A DNA stretch of 64,000 nucleotides from Bacteroidota bacterium (GTDB lineage: Bacteria > Bacteroidota > Bacteroidia > AKYH767-A > 2013-40CM-41-45). The translations under genes were made by a program, and so were the position numbers. Of this stretch, positions 8,419 to 18,400 are shown piece after piece. The notes beneath the pieces are model-generated. The model was given only the letters and a program-made list of their open reading frames with translations. It made no database searches and was not told the origin of the DNA. The first letter of the stretch is position 1, and the number at the start of each line of letters is the position of its first letter. Location of the stretch: positions 62,001-126,000 of the forward strand of contig JADKKE010000003.1 in NCBI GenBank assembly GCA_016720655.1. The letters run 5' to 3'.

Positions 8419-8608
8419 TTATTCTTACATGCGGTATGCTTCGATGGCCACTCAAATGCTGGCAATCATCGGGCTGGGTGTGTGGGGAGGAGTAAAGTTG
8501 GATGCCTATCTGGGATTGAAAGTTTCGGTGTTCACTTTGGTGCTAAGTTTGCTTTCGGTTGCTGCGGCAATTTATCTGAGTATAAAAGATTTTATAAAGA
8601 AGAAATAA
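8375..8608 (+). CDS. AtpZ/AtpI-like F0F1 ATP synthase accessory membrane protein
   Basis: The 77-residue protein has a Pro-rich N-terminus and then two transmembrane helices (MATQMLAIIGLGVWGGVKLD and FTLVLSLLSVAAAIYLSI). The YMRYASMATQM and GVWGGVKLDAYLG motifs are typical of the AtpI/AtpZ family (PF09527), which helps c-ring assembly or Mg2+ uptake for ATP synthase. It lies upstream of the atp genes, as expected. The ATG is inside the bactofilin gene (44-bp overlap). Confidence 0.85.
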   Translation: MPTNPTNSPKKSPPDYSYMRYASMATQMLAIIGLGVWGGVKLDAYLGLKVSVFTLVLSLLSVAAAIYLSIKDFIKKK

Positions 8609-8617
8609 TTCAAAAGG

Positions 8618-8640
8618 CCCCGGGTAGATCCGGGGTTCTT
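8618..8640 (+). terminator. Hairpin terminator after the AtpZ-like gene
   Basis: CCCCGG (8618-8623) pairs with CCGGGG (8630-8635) around a 6-nt loop and is followed by TTCTTTATT. It lies only 9 bp before the next start codon, so it probably attenuates rather than fully stops transcription. Confidence 0.65.
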
Positions 8641-8648
8641 TATTAAGG

Positions 8649-9023
8649 ATGAAAAACTACCTGATTCAGTTTGGAATATTTGCAGGCATCATTGCTCTTG
8701 TACTGTTTCTCATGGGAAATTTTATTTTCCCGGGGAAAGTTGATGGAACAAGCTGGGCGATCTATTTTTATTTTGTAATTCTCACAGTGCTTTTTCATGT
8801 TGGATTGCTTCGTTCAGCCAAAGGCAGACCGCAAGTCTTCGTTCGCTATTATATCGGAACGACAACATTAAAGTTAATGCTGCATCTCGGCATTCTGGTT
8901 TTGTATGTTCTCTTCAACAAACAGAATGCGATGCATTTCATTGTCACGTTTATGATTTTTTATTTTTTGTTTACCACTTTCGAAGTTGTGTTGGTGTGGA
9001 AAAAATTCAGGACACCTGAATGA
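8649..9023 (+). CDS. Small four-helix membrane protein in the atp locus (hypothetical)
   Basis: The 124-residue protein has four predicted membrane helices: about 5-24, 38-55, 72-92 and 98-116. It has a positively charged loop (RSAKGRPQVFVRYY) and no cysteine or catalytic motif. I do not recognise a named family. Its position between the AtpZ-like gene and atpB is where ATP synthase assembly proteins are often found, so I infer a role with the F0 sector. It may be expressed by readthrough of the hairpin at 8618. Confidence 0.7.
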   Translation: MKNYLIQFGIFAGIIALVLFLMGNFIFPGKVDGTSWAIYFYFVILTVLFHVGLLRSAKGRPQVFVRYYIGTTTLKLMLHLGILVLYVLFNKQNAMHFIVTFMIFYFLFTTFEVVLVWKKFRTPE

Positions 9024-9290
9024 AGAAGGAAATTGCTGCGAAGAATTTCACGATTAATTTTAAATAATAATGCCGTAGGCGTGCCATCCCGACGGGATTA
9101 AATATTCGGTAGAAATTATCGCTACCAACACTTTACCCCTTTTGGACCTTTCATCAAATGAAATTCGAGACACAAAAATGCCCTAGGTTGGAATCACAAA
9201 AGCACTTTTGGGGTATCATTTTTTAACTCAATTAATTGATAATCAATCACAAACTTTATTATTTATATACCCTCAAACGACATTTTCTCA
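9024..9290. other. Intergenic region with short palindromes upstream of the atp promoter
   Basis: There is no gene here. A GC-rich block at 9071-9126 stands out from the AT-rich surroundings: TGCCGTAGGCGTGCC, then the palindrome ATCCCG-A-CGGGAT (9086-9098), then GGTAG (9108-9112) pairing with CTACC (9122-9126). It has the look of a dispersed intergenic repeat, though only one copy is present in the window. A TACCCC/GGGGTA pair lies further downstream. Confidence 0.5.
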
Positions 9291-9320
9291 TTGAACTTTC
9301 GCAAGTAAATACTACTTTTG
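9291..9320 (+). promoter_or_regulatory. Promoter of the atpBEFHAG operon
   Basis: TTG at 9291-9293 and TACTTTTG at 9313-9320, separated by 19 nt, match the -33/-7 consensus almost ideally. Transcription would start near 9325, leaving a 26-nt leader before the atpB ATG at 9351. The upstream in-frame TTG at 9318 lies inside the -7 element, which argues against it as a start codon. Confidence 0.85.
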
Positions 9321-9350
9321 CGCTCTCTTAAAAAAAGCAATCCTGCAATC

Positions 9351-10580
9351 ATGTTGCAATCAATTCATAATCAGTTTGTTTCCGGGGCGAAAGCAGTGTT
9401 TGCGACGCTTTTATTTGTATTGTTCACATGCCTGGTTTATGCTAGTGAAGGAAGTGATACCACAATGGCTTCCGCAGAGCACGAATCAGCTGTAGCCACC
9501 GCTCATGAAACTGTCGCCGGTGATGCGGGTGCTGAACATGGAGAAAAAAAGTTTGATGCCGGGGCGATGATCATGGAGCACATTGGGGACTCTCATGGCT
9601 GGCATTTGTGGGGAAAAGGTCACAATGCAGTTTCTGTTCCACTTCCGATTATTATTTACAGTGGAGAACGTGGAATTACAACATTTATGTCGAGCAGCTT
9701 TCACCACGGTGAAAAGACTTACAAAGGATACCGATTGACAGAAAAAGGAAAAATTGAAGCAGTGCAGCAAATGGATGAAGTTCCTGCTAAAAGTGCAGCA
9801 ATTGACGAAAAGGTGAATGCTTCAATTATCGACTTTTCAATTACCAAAAACGTTGCCGCTCTTCTTTTTAGTATCATTCTTATTCTTTGGATGTTCATTT
9901 CTGTTGCAAAATCTTACGCACGTCGTAAAGGTGAAGCTCCAAAAGGATTGCAATCGCTCATCGAGCCATTGGTAGTTTTTGTACGTGACGACATTGCGAA
10001 AGCCAGCATTGGACCGAAGTATGAAAAATTCATGCCTTACCTGCTTACAGTATTCTTTTTCATTTGGATCAATAATTTGCTTGGCTTAATTCCGATTTTA
10101 CCCGGAGGAGCCAATGTTACCGGAAACATCGCCATCACACTTACTCTTGCTGTAATCACTTTCCTCATCACCTGTTTCTCGGCGAACAAAAGTTACTGGC
10201 GTCACGTTTTTGCGATGCCGGGAGTTCCGATTGGAGTTCTGGTCTTGTTGACGCCGATTGAATTACTCGGAGTATTTCTTCGCCCATTCGTATTGACGAT
10301 CCGATTGTTCGCGAACATAACCGCGGGTCACATTATCGCTCTGTCTTTCTTCAGTCTCATCTTCATCTTTGGTGAAGCGAGTGCGGGAGCCGGTTGGGGT
10401 GTTTCGATATTGTCTGTAGCATTCGTGATCTTCATGACTGTTCTTGAGTTGCTGGTTGCCTTCCTTCAAGCATACGTATTCACATTCCTTTCAGCGATCT
10501 ATTTTGGTGCCGCAGTAGAGGAGCATCATCATGATCATGACGGCCATGATGCGCATGTAGAAGAGGCCGCTATCGTTTAA
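9351..10580 (+). CDS. atpB: F0F1 ATP synthase subunit a
   Basis: The protein (409 residues) forms the proton half-channels of F0 against the c-ring in the inner membrane. The C-terminal two thirds carry the family's helices, with the essential arginine in LTIRLFANITAGH and the upstream IELLGVFLRPFV. The N-terminus has a signal-like hydrophobic segment (AVFATLLFVLFTCLVYAS) and a roughly 130-residue polar extension typical of Bacteroidetes subunit a. The C-terminus ends in a His/Asp-rich tail (HHHDHDGHDAH). The start is ATG 9351, because the longer TTG alternative at 9318 falls in the promoter. It is first in the operon atpB-E-F-H-A-G. Confidence 0.96.
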   Translation: MLQSIHNQFVSGAKAVFATLLFVLFTCLVYASEGSDTTMASAEHESAVATAHETVAGDAGAEHGEKKFDAGAMIMEHIGDSHGWHLWGKGHNAVSVPLPIIIYSGERGITTFMSSSFHHGEKTYKGYRLTEKGKIEAVQQMDEVPAKSAAIDEKVNASIIDFSITKNVAALLFSIILILWMFISVAKSYARRKGEAPKGLQSLIEPLVVFVRDDIAKASIGPKYEKFMPYLLTVFFFIWINNLLGLIPILPGGANVTGNIAITLTLAVITFLITCFSANKSYWRHVFAMPGVPIGVLVLLTPIELLGVFLRPFVLTIRLFANITAGHIIALSFFSLIFIFGEASAGAGWGVSILSVAFVIFMTVLELLVAFLQAYVFTFLSAIYFGAAVEEHHHDHDGHDAHVEEAAIV

Positions 10581-10615
10581 ATCTGAATTCAGTTTAACCC
10601 TTAAATACAATTACT

Positions 10616-10882
10616 ATGTTATCTTCAATTCTTCTTGATGCACAAAACCTCGGTAACCTCGGTTTAGGTGGTGGTGTTGCTGCATTGGGCGCAGGTCTTG
10701 CTGCAGTAGGCGCTGGCTTGGGTATCGGTCGTATCGGTGGTTCTGCATTGGAATCTATCGCTCGTCAGCCTGAAGTTGCCAACGACATTCGTGCAAACAT
10801 GATCTTGACAGCCGCTCTTGTAGAAGGTGCTGCCTTCTTCGCGATGGTTGTCGGCCTGCTCGTTGTTTTAAAAGTTGCTTAA
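10616..10882 (+). CDS. atpE: F0F1 ATP synthase subunit c
   Basis: The 88-residue hairpin protein has helix 1 built on a Gly-rich ladder (GAGLAAVGAGLGIGRIGG), a polar loop ARQPE, and helix 2 with the ion-binding glutamate Glu 70 (ALVEGAAFF). It makes the rotor ring. Gly/Ala rather than Thr/Ser follow the Glu, and the Na+-type pattern is not obvious, so proton coupling is more likely. It lies 35 bp after atpB. A strong hairpin follows, before atpF. Confidence 0.97.
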   Translation: MLSSILLDAQNLGNLGLGGGVAALGAGLAAVGAGLGIGRIGGSALESIARQPEVANDIRANMILTAALVEGAAFFAMVVGLLVVLKVA

Positions 10883-10892
10883 AACAACCAAG

Positions 10893-10929
10893 AACAGGAC
10901 GATTGCACGGTTGGTGCTGTCGTCCTGTT
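10893..10929 (+). terminator. Intra-operon hairpin between atpE and atpF
   Basis: AACAGGACGA (10893-10902) pairs perfectly with TCGTCCTGTT (10920-10929), followed by TATTC. There is no long U-tract. Partial termination or 3'-end stabilisation of the atpB-atpE segment would give more subunit c than b, matching the stoichiometry of F0. That role is an inference. Confidence 0.6.
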
Positions 10930-10976
10930 TATTCTTAAATCACACGAACAAAAAACATTAAATACCCGCAGAACCA

Positions 10977-11471
10977 ATGGAATTGATCAAACCCGAAATC
11001 GGCCTCCTCTTCTGGATGTCCGTATCGTTCCTTACTCTTTTGTTTCTACTCGGAAAGTTTGCCTGGCCGATGATTCTGAAATCGCTGAAAGAGCGTGAAG
11101 ATTCAATCGCCGAAGCATTAAACTCTGCGCGAAGAGCAAAAGAAGAAATGGCTGCTTTGGTTGCAGGCAACGAACGCCTCATCCAGCAAGCCCGTGCTGA
11201 ACGTGATCAGATGCTCAAAGAAGCTCGCGATGCAAAAGATGCAATCCTCGCGGAAGCGAAAACGAAATCCCAGTCGGAAGCGAATAAGATTATGGCTGCT
11301 GCTCGTGAGACAATCACTACTGAAAAACTTGCAGCGATCACTGAATTGAAGAATCAGGTAGCGATTATGTCGATCGAAATCGCAGAGAAAATTCTTCGCC
11401 AGGAATTGAGCAACGATGAAAAACAAAAATCATTGATGCAAAACCTGATGAAAGACATCAATTTAAATTGA
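10977..11471 (+). CDS. atpF: F0F1 ATP synthase subunit b
   Basis: The 164 residues give one N-terminal membrane helix (IGLLFWMSVSFLTLLFLLG) and a long charged coiled coil rich in Glu, Lys, Ala and Gln. This is the peripheral stalk that holds F1 against F0. Conserved features include FAWPMILKSLKEREDSI and the C-terminal IAEKILRQEL. Its start is ATG 10977, 94 bp after atpE with the hairpin in between, and it is 52 bp from atpH. Confidence 0.96.
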   Translation: MELIKPEIGLLFWMSVSFLTLLFLLGKFAWPMILKSLKEREDSIAEALNSARRAKEEMAALVAGNERLIQQARAERDQMLKEARDAKDAILAEAKTKSQSEANKIMAAARETITTEKLAAITELKNQVAIMSIEIAEKILRQELSNDEKQKSLMQNLMKDINLN

Positions 11472-11523
11472 ATCCGGATTGGTTGATTCATTTGAATCCA
11501 CCAATCATTCACGAACCCACGAA

Positions 11524-12081
11524 ATGTTAGAGACCAAGGTTTCCAAACGATATGCAAAATCCCTGATCGAGCTTGCTCAGGAAAAGGGAATCATGGATGC
11601 AGTGCATGCCGACATGAAATTGTTTGCCGATGTGTGTGACCAGAACCGTGATTTATCATTGTTGCTGAGCAATCCCATCATTCATTCCGATAAGAAAATG
11701 GAAATTCTCCGAAAAATTTTCGGAACTAAAATGAATGCACTTACAATTTCCTTCTTTGAAATAGTTGCGCGCAAAGGCAGGGAATCTTATCTGGAACATA
11801 TTGCAAAATCATTCATCGCTATTTACAAAATAAAGAAGGGAATACTGACAGCAGAAATTACAACGGCTGTTGGTCTGGATGACAATCTCCGTAAAGCTGT
11901 TTACGCCATGGTGAGTAATTCCGGAAAATCAGAGGTGGAATTAATCGAGAAAATTGATCAGAAATTAATCGGAGGATTCGTGCTTCGTTTGGGCGATAAG
12001 CAATACGATGCGAGTATTGCTGCTGATTTAAGAAAGCTTGCCAAGGAATTCTCTTCAAATCCATACATCCGTAAAAACTAA
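11524..12081 (+). CDS. atpH: F0F1 ATP synthase subunit delta
   Basis: The 185-residue protein caps the F1 head and joins it to the b stalk. It starts with the family pattern SKRYAKSLIELAQEKG, and the C-terminal half has the delta/OSCP motif EKIDQKLIGGFVLRLGDKQYD followed by SIAADLRKLAKEF. I chose ATG 11524, because the longer frame from 11479 adds a non-conserved N-terminus. The gene sits between atpF and atpA as in most Bacteroidetes. Confidence 0.95.
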   Translation: MLETKVSKRYAKSLIELAQEKGIMDAVHADMKLFADVCDQNRDLSLLLSNPIIHSDKKMEILRKIFGTKMNALTISFFEIVARKGRESYLEHIAKSFIAIYKIKKGILTAEITTAVGLDDNLRKAVYAMVSNSGKSEVELIEKIDQKLIGGFVLRLGDKQYDASIAADLRKLAKEFSSNPYIRKN

Positions 12082-12144
12082 TTGCTGCCGGATTTATTCC
12101 GACAGAGACGTACATACAATTCAACAAACATAATCAACCCTACA

Positions 12145-13725
12145 ATGGCAGAAGTAAGACCCGATGAAGTATCCGCGATTCTGCGCCAGCAGCTCGCAGG
12201 CTTCAAAACAGAAAAAGAACTGGAAGAAGTGGGAACCGTACTCCAGGTTGGAGATGGAATTGCCCGTATCTACGGACTTACACGGGTACAGTCCGGCGAA
12301 TTGATCGAATTCGAAAACGGTTTGCAAGGCATCGTTTTGAACCTCGAAGAAGATAATGTTGGAGCAGTATTGCTCGGAGTTTCTTCGAATATTAAAGAAG
12401 GAGATGTTGTCAAGCGCACCGGCAAAATCGGTTCGATTAAAGTTGGTGATGGAATGCTTGGACGTGTTGTTGATACCCTCGGTAGTCCGATCGACGGAAA
12501 AGGTCCGATTGCAGGTGATTTGTACGAGATGCCACTTGAGCGCAAAGCTCCGGGTGTAATCTATCGTCAACCGGTGAATGAACCTTTGCAAACAGGAATC
12601 AAAGCGATTGATGCGATGATTCCAATCGGTCGCGGACAACGTGAGTTGATCATCGGCGATCGTCAAACCGGCAAAACCGCTGTTGCGATTGATACGATCA
12701 TTAATCAAAAAGAATTTTACGAAAAAGGACAACCTGTATTCTGTATTTATGTGGCCATCGGTCAGAAAGGAAGTACAGTTGCGCAGATCCTAAAAACACT
12801 GACAGAGGCAGGCGCAATGCCGTATACAGTAATTGTAGCAGCAACCGCTTCTGATCCGGCACCAATGCAATTCTTCGCCCCAATGGCCGGAGCATCCATC
12901 GGTGAATTCTTCCGTGACAGAGGTAAGCCGGCGCTTATTGTGTATGATGATTTGTCAAAGCAGGCTGTCGCATACCGTGAAGTATCCCTCCTCTTGCGTC
13001 GTCCACCGGGACGTGAAGCCTATCCGGGTGACGTATTCTATCTTCACTCCCGTTTGCTGGAGCGTGCTGCAAAAATTATTAACTCTGACGAAATTGCAAG
13101 TCAGATGAATGATCTTCCGGATACCATTCGCCACATGGTGAAAGGTGGAGGTTCACTCACTGCACTTCCGATTATTGAAACACAAGCGGGTGACGTATCT
13201 GCGTACATCCCTACAAATGTGATCTCCATCACAGACGGACAGATTTTCCTCGAAGCGAATTTATTCAATGCAGGTGTTCGCCCCGCGATTAACGTGGGTA
13301 TTTCGGTATCGCGTGTGGGTGGAAATGCACAAATTAAATCGATGAAAAAGGTTGCCGGTACATTGAAGCTTGATCAGGCTCAATACCGCGAACTTGAGGC
13401 CTTCTCGAAATTCGGTTCCGACCTTGACGCAACAACAAAAGCAACACTTGATAAAGGAGCCCGCAACGTAGAAATCCTGAAACAGGGACAATACGCTCCG
13501 GTCGCAGTTGAAAAACAAATTGCAATCATCTATTGTGGGACAAAAGGAATTCTTCGTGATGTTCCGATTCCGCGCATGAAAGAATTCGAAGCCGAATTCA
13601 TCGCGTTGCTTGACGCTCAACACAAAGGTACGCTTGACAGCTTGCGCAGTGGACTGATCGATGACAAAGTAACAGGAGTTCTTGAGAAAGTAGCGGGTGA
13701 ACTTACCCCGAAATACAAAGTATAA
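12145..13725 (+). CDS. atpA: F0F1 ATP synthase subunit alpha
   Basis: The 526-residue protein is the non-catalytic nucleotide-binding subunit of the F1 hexamer. It has the Walker [12 protein letters not shown] (around residue 170), the Walker B-like [11 protein letters not shown], and the alpha signature [14 protein letters not shown]. The start [13 protein letters not shown] at ATG 12145 fits the family; the in-frame upstream ATG-less extension to 12082 is not conserved. It is fifth in the operon, with 63 bp after atpH and 48 bp to atpG. Confidence 0.98.
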   Translation: MAEVRPDEVSAILRQQLAGFKTEKELEEVGTVLQVGDGIARIYGLTRVQSGELIEFENGLQGIVLNLEEDNVGAVLLGVSSNIKEGDVVKRTGKIGSIKVGDGMLGRVVDTLGSPIDGKGPIAGDLYEMPLERKAPGVIYRQPVNEPLQTGIKAIDAMIPIGRGQRELIIGDRQTGKTAVAIDTIINQKEFYEKGQPVFCIYVAIGQKGSTVAQILKTLTEAGAMPYTVIVAATASDPAPMQFFAPMAGASIGEFFRDRGKPALIVYDDLSKQAVAYREVSLLLRRPPGREAYPGDVFYLHSRLLERAAKIINSDEIASQMNDLPDTIRHMVKGGGSLTALPIIETQAGDVSAYIPTNVISITDGQIFLEANLFNAGVRPAINVGISVSRVGGNAQIKSMKKVAGTLKLDQAQYRELEAFSKFGSDLDATTKATLDKGARNVEILKQGQYAPVAVEKQIAIIYCGTKGILRDVPIPRMKEFEAEFIALLDAQHKGTLDSLRSGLIDDKVTGVLEKVAGELTPKYKV

Positions 13726-13773
13726 TTCATTGTGAACTTTACGAATTCATGAAACTGAATTCTGAATCTTAAC

Positions 13774-14658
13774 ATGGCAAATTTAAAAGAAGTACGAAAC
13801 CGGATCGCCTCTGTCATCTCTACACAGCAGATTACGAAGGCAATGAAAATGGTAAGCGCAGCAAAACTTCGCCGCGCTCAGGACGCCATTGTCATGATGC
13901 GACCGTATGCCTCGAAACTCCGGGATATCATGGAAAATATTTCCGGCACACTGGAAGGTGGAGTTGGAGGAGAATTAACCAAAGTACGTCCTGTACAAAA
14001 AGTGTTGATTGTTGCTGTCAATTCCAATCGTGGGTTGTGTGGTGCCTTCAATGCAACCATTATCCGTACAGTGAACCGTCTGATTCGTGAAGATTATTCA
14101 GCGCAGGCGAAAGAAGGAAATGTGAAAGTGTTGTGCATAGGAAAAAAGGCCAGTGATTTTTTTAACAAGCATAAAAATCTTTACGCAGGAAATCACAACG
14201 AGGTATATGCAAATCTGACTTTCGATAATGTTGCAGCAGTGGCTGACACGATCATGAAAGAATTCTCAGAAGGTGTTTATGATCGCGTTGACGTTGTTTA
14301 CAACCAATTCAAAAATGCAGCTGTTCAGTATGTTCAACACGAACAGATGCTACCTGTATCTCCTCCGGTAAAAAAAGGAACAGAGAAGAACGCCGTTAAC
14401 GATTATATTTTTGAACCGGGCAAAGAAGAGCTGGTTTTGGAACTGTTACCAAAGTCTGTCAGAATTCAACTTTTTAAAGCCGTCCTTGATTCACATGCAT
14501 CAGAGCATGGAGCTCGAATGACTGCAATGAGCAAAGCGACAGACAACGCCGGTGATTTGTTAAAAGACCTTCGATTGTCATACAACAAAGCGCGTCAAGC
14601 GGCTATTACAGGAGAGATTCTTGAAATTGTTGCCGGTGCGGAAGCATTAAACGGATAA
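13774..14658 (+). CDS. atpG: F0F1 ATP synthase subunit gamma
   Basis: The 294-residue protein is the central rotor shaft of F1. The N-terminal helix MANLKEVRNRIASVISTQQI and the C-terminal helix with HASEHGARMTAMSKATDNA are the conserved coiled-coil ends. SNRGLCGAFNATI is the family motif in the globular part. It is the last gene of the operon. atpD and atpC, which encode beta and epsilon, are not present in the window and must be elsewhere, a common Bacteroidetes arrangement. Confidence 0.97.
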   Translation: MANLKEVRNRIASVISTQQITKAMKMVSAAKLRRAQDAIVMMRPYASKLRDIMENISGTLEGGVGGELTKVRPVQKVLIVAVNSNRGLCGAFNATIIRTVNRLIREDYSAQAKEGNVKVLCIGKKASDFFNKHKNLYAGNHNEVYANLTFDNVAAVADTIMKEFSEGVYDRVDVVYNQFKNAAVQYVQHEQMLPVSPPVKKGTEKNAVNDYIFEPGKEELVLELLPKSVRIQLFKAVLDSHASEHGARMTAMSKATDNAGDLLKDLRLSYNKARQAAITGEILEIVAGAEALNG

Positions 14659-14677
14659 TCCGCTGAGAATATCACAG

Positions 14678-14712
14678 AAAAGGGAGTCCATTCTGAATGG
14701 ACTCCCTTTTTT
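14678..14712 (+). terminator. Terminator of the atp operon
   Basis: AAAAGGGAGTCCATT (14678-14692) pairs perfectly with AATGGACTCCCTTTT (14696-14710) around a 3-nt loop and continues into a T-run. It is a strong intrinsic terminator 20 bp after atpG. Confidence 0.93.
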
Positions 14713-14780
14713 GTTAAGACCCTGCTTTTTGATAGCCTTCAGGTCGGATCCTGATTTCATTTTTTTGTACATTCGATGGC

Positions 14781-15347
14781 ATGAATTTCAACCTTCGTGA
14801 AATACTGACTGTCACAACAATATTGTTTGCGGTTATCGATATCATCGGTTCCATACCGGCTTTGTTATCTGTTAAAACCAAGGTTGGACGGATTCATCCG
14901 GAGCAGGCGACCTTGGTTTCTGCATTGATCATGGTTGTCTTTTTGTTTGTCGGAGAATCCATGCTCAACTTTCTTGGGGTAGATGTAAAGTCCTTTGCCA
15001 TAGCCGGTTCGCTGGTCATTTTTTTCCTTGCTTTGGAAATGATTCTTGGAATCCGCTTATACAAAGATGAAATTCCCGAAACAGCATCCATAATTCCGAT
15101 CGCTTTTCCACTTATTGCCGGGACCGGAACCATGACTACCCTCCTTTCGCTCCGGGCGGTCTATGACATTCCAACCATCATCATTGGAATTTTCCTTAAC
15201 CTGATAGTAGTTTATGTAGTTCTCCGGAATCTGTTCCGGGTCGAAAAGATCCTCGGGGTAGCCGGAATCAGCATTTTGCGCAAGGTTTTTGGCATCGTTT
15301 TGCTGGCCATTTCCATCAAACTTTTCAGGACCAATGTAGGTTTCTGA
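14781..15347 (+). CDS. MarC family integral membrane protein
   Basis: The 188-residue protein has six hydrophobic helices and the MarC/UPF0056 pattern: FAVIDIIGSIPALL in helix 1, a GESML/NFLGV segment, and the mid-protein IPIAFPLIAGTGTMTTLLSL. The biochemical function of MarC is unsettled; it was once linked to multiple antibiotic resistance, and transport of small metabolites has been proposed. It stands alone after the atp terminator, and no partner gene is evident. Confidence 0.88.
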   Translation: MNFNLREILTVTTILFAVIDIIGSIPALLSVKTKVGRIHPEQATLVSALIMVVFLFVGESMLNFLGVDVKSFAIAGSLVIFFLALEMILGIRLYKDEIPETASIIPIAFPLIAGTGTMTTLLSLRAVYDIPTIIIGIFLNLIVVYVVLRNLFRVEKILGVAGISILRKVFGIVLLAISIKLFRTNVGF

Positions 15348-15428
15348 GTGTTCGGAAAAAACTAAAATTCCTTATTTATTCGCTCTCAAAGCCTTGCTGG
15401 CTCCCCTGTTCAAAGGGATGCGCTGCAA

Positions 15429-15458
15429 TTGGATTTTCAAAAAAATGTCCTACATTTG
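15429..15458 (+). promoter_or_regulatory. Promoter of the CUB/PKD surface protein gene
   Basis: TTG (15429-15431), a 19-nt spacer and TACATTTG (15451-15458) fit the Bacteroidetes -33/-7 consensus. The predicted start near 15463 leaves a 26-nt leader before ATG 15489, almost the same geometry as the atpB promoter. Confidence 0.8.
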
Positions 15459-15488
15459 AAAGATCAATAAAAAACTAACCAGACCGCT

Positions 15489-18400
15489 ATGAAAAAACTA
15501 CTACTTCACGCGTTTTGTGCTTTTGTTCTCGTGCTTTTTGTACAATTACAAGCATCCGCACAAGGCACTTACAACATCTGCTCGGTATCGCAGACTACCG
15601 ATACGAGCGGTACGTTGTTCGACACCGGAGGGCCAACTGCCGGCTACCAGGTATTCGAAGATTGTTCATTGCTCGTTCAGCCATCCTGTGCTGTAAGTAT
15701 CACGCTGACATTTGCTTCTTTTGAAACAGAATCAGGATTTGATTTTTTTACAGTGTATGACGGAACAACAATAAATGATCCACAGGTATTGAGTGCGGAT
15801 GGAAACACAATTCCGGGTCCAGTAACTTGTACTTCAGGTTCAATGTTGATCGTATGGCATTCGGATGTATCCATCACGTTCGCCGGATTTGAATGCAGCT
15901 GGACTTCTATCATTGCTCCAAGTGCTGCGCCAACTGCAGATTTTGTAATCTCTGACCCTACTCCTCCGCTTGCTACAGGTGTAACATTTACCGATGCCAG
16001 TGTTGGTTCGCCAACAGGTTGGCTCTGGGATTTCGGTGATGGCGATACAGCACGCAGCCAGAATCCCGTGCATGCTTTTGCTAACCCTGGAACATATACA
16101 ATCACTTTGATTGCATTTACATGTAACGAATCAGATACAATGATTCAAACGCTTACTGTTCAAGGTCCGCCACAAATTTCTGTAGATCCTGATTCACTGG
16201 TTGCAAATGCACAGTGCGGTGACCAGGTTCAATTCAATCTTGCGATCAGCAATATTGCAGGTGGTGAACTTGTATACAATTTAAATGGAGCATCCGGTCA
16301 AACGATTCGTGTGCTTTCCATGAAATACGGAACGGATTTGTTTGCAGAATATCCGCATACTATTGCTGCCATTAACCAGTATTTTACAAATTATACTCTG
16401 ACTGAAACATCTACAACCGATCCTGGCACCCTGAGCGGATTGCTCGTTGGCAAAAACGTTCTCCTTATTCCTGAGCAAGAGACCGGTAATCCTGCAGTAT
16501 GGACTGCGATGGGACCGGTTATTCGTCAGTTCCTCAACAATGGCGGAGGTGTAATCTGGTGTGGTTCGTATTCTTCAGAAGCGGATTGCATGTTCAACAC
16601 AGGAGTATGGACAGGTACATTTAACCAACAATTGATTTCACAAACGGTCGATGTATTGGATGTGACTCACCCACTTGTTGCCGGACTTGGTGTAACCAAC
16701 TTTACATCACCAAACGCTACATTCATTTCTGATCTCACGAATACTGATAAAGAACAAATCGTTGCTTTCAATAACAGCGATGTTGTTTCTACACGTATTT
16801 TTGGAAGCGGAAAAGCAATCTTCCTTGCTTTCGATTTCTATAGCACTACAAACGAAAACGCCCGCATTCTTGCCAATGCAATTGCATGGGGTGGAGAAAA
16901 CAATCTTGCTTCTTGGGTTTCTCTTAGTCAGGTTAGCGATACAGTTGGTGCAGGAAATACATCCAACGTAACCGTTACTTTCCAGACTACTGGTCTTCCT
17001 GCAGGTACATACTACACAAATATTGCAGTAACCAGCAATGACCCTGTAACTCCAACTGTGTTGGTTCCATGTACACTTACCGTTAGTGGATTGCCAATTG
17101 TTGCGCTCTCAGATTCTTGTGTTGACTTCGGACAAGTGATGCAGTTCACGAATGCTTCCCGTACGTTCGATGTCATCAACAACGGTTGTGATACATTGTT
17201 TGTGGGATCGATCACTTCGAATTCACCGGATTTCACAGTGAGTTCAAACGTGTCCTACCTCCTTCCGGGAGCGTATGCTACAATCACTATAGACTTCCAA
17301 ACTAATAACCTTGGACCATACAGTGCAATCATCAGTGTACCAAACAATGATGTGGATACAACAGTTTGTGTAAGCGCACTTTCTGTTCCTGCACCGGTTA
17401 TCGATGCAAATCCTGTTGCGGGTGTTTCTGTTTCTTCCCCTGCTTGTGGTACAACAACTTCGAGTTCGTTTTACCTCTTGAACACAGGAGGCAGTGACCT
17501 GAATTATTCCATTGCAGGTACACCGACTTGGGTGACTACAACTCCAACAGGAAGTGGTACACTGGTTGCCGGCGACTCTGTGTTGATCACTCTTGATTTC
17601 AATACAGGAGTTTTGGTTGGTGGCGATTATACAACCAACATTTTGTTCACATCAAACGATCCGCAAACACCGAATTTCAGTGTTCCGTGTACTCTTACTG
17701 TAGGAATCAATCCATGTATTGACTACACATTTGTATCCAACACATGTACCGGCTTCACGGATTTCACCAGTACATCGATCAATACTCCGGATACCTATCA
17801 TTGGGATTTCGGTGATGGAGATACTTCTGATGTAGCGAGCCCGACACATTCTTTTGCTTCAAATGGTACATATACAGTTACCCTGATTGCATGTAATGCA
17901 GGTGGTTGTGATACAGCTACGTATTCTGTGCAGGCAATTATTACAGGACCTGTTGCGAATGCATGTTACCCAACGACGCTGAACTATTGCTGTGGAGTTG
18001 GAATCTACAATGTAACAGTTGCTCACATCAATAAAAATTCAAGCGATGGTATTGATGGCTATCAGGACTACACATGTACGGATACTACTACATTGCTTAC
18101 GAATAATCAATATTGGTTCTCTGTAACAACAGGAATCATCTATGTTGAATCTGTAAAAGCCTGGATCGACTGGAACAATGACGGATCCTTTGACCCTGCA
18201 TCCGAACAAATTTTCGGAGACTCTGCAGTCCTTACGAATCACACCGGGTACTTCACAGTTCCTGCTTCTGCTACATTGGGTCAGCCGCTTCGTTTGCGTG
18301 TTGCATCTGATTATGGCGGAAACGTAAGCCCGACTCCTTGTGCGTCATTGGATAAAGGTCAGGTTGAAGATTATTCTGTGTTCTGTACATTCGATAACAA

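Noticed and set aside
9318..9350. Upstream TTG start for atpB
   Set aside because: The TTG lies inside the TACTTTTG -7 element and would be at or before the transcription start.
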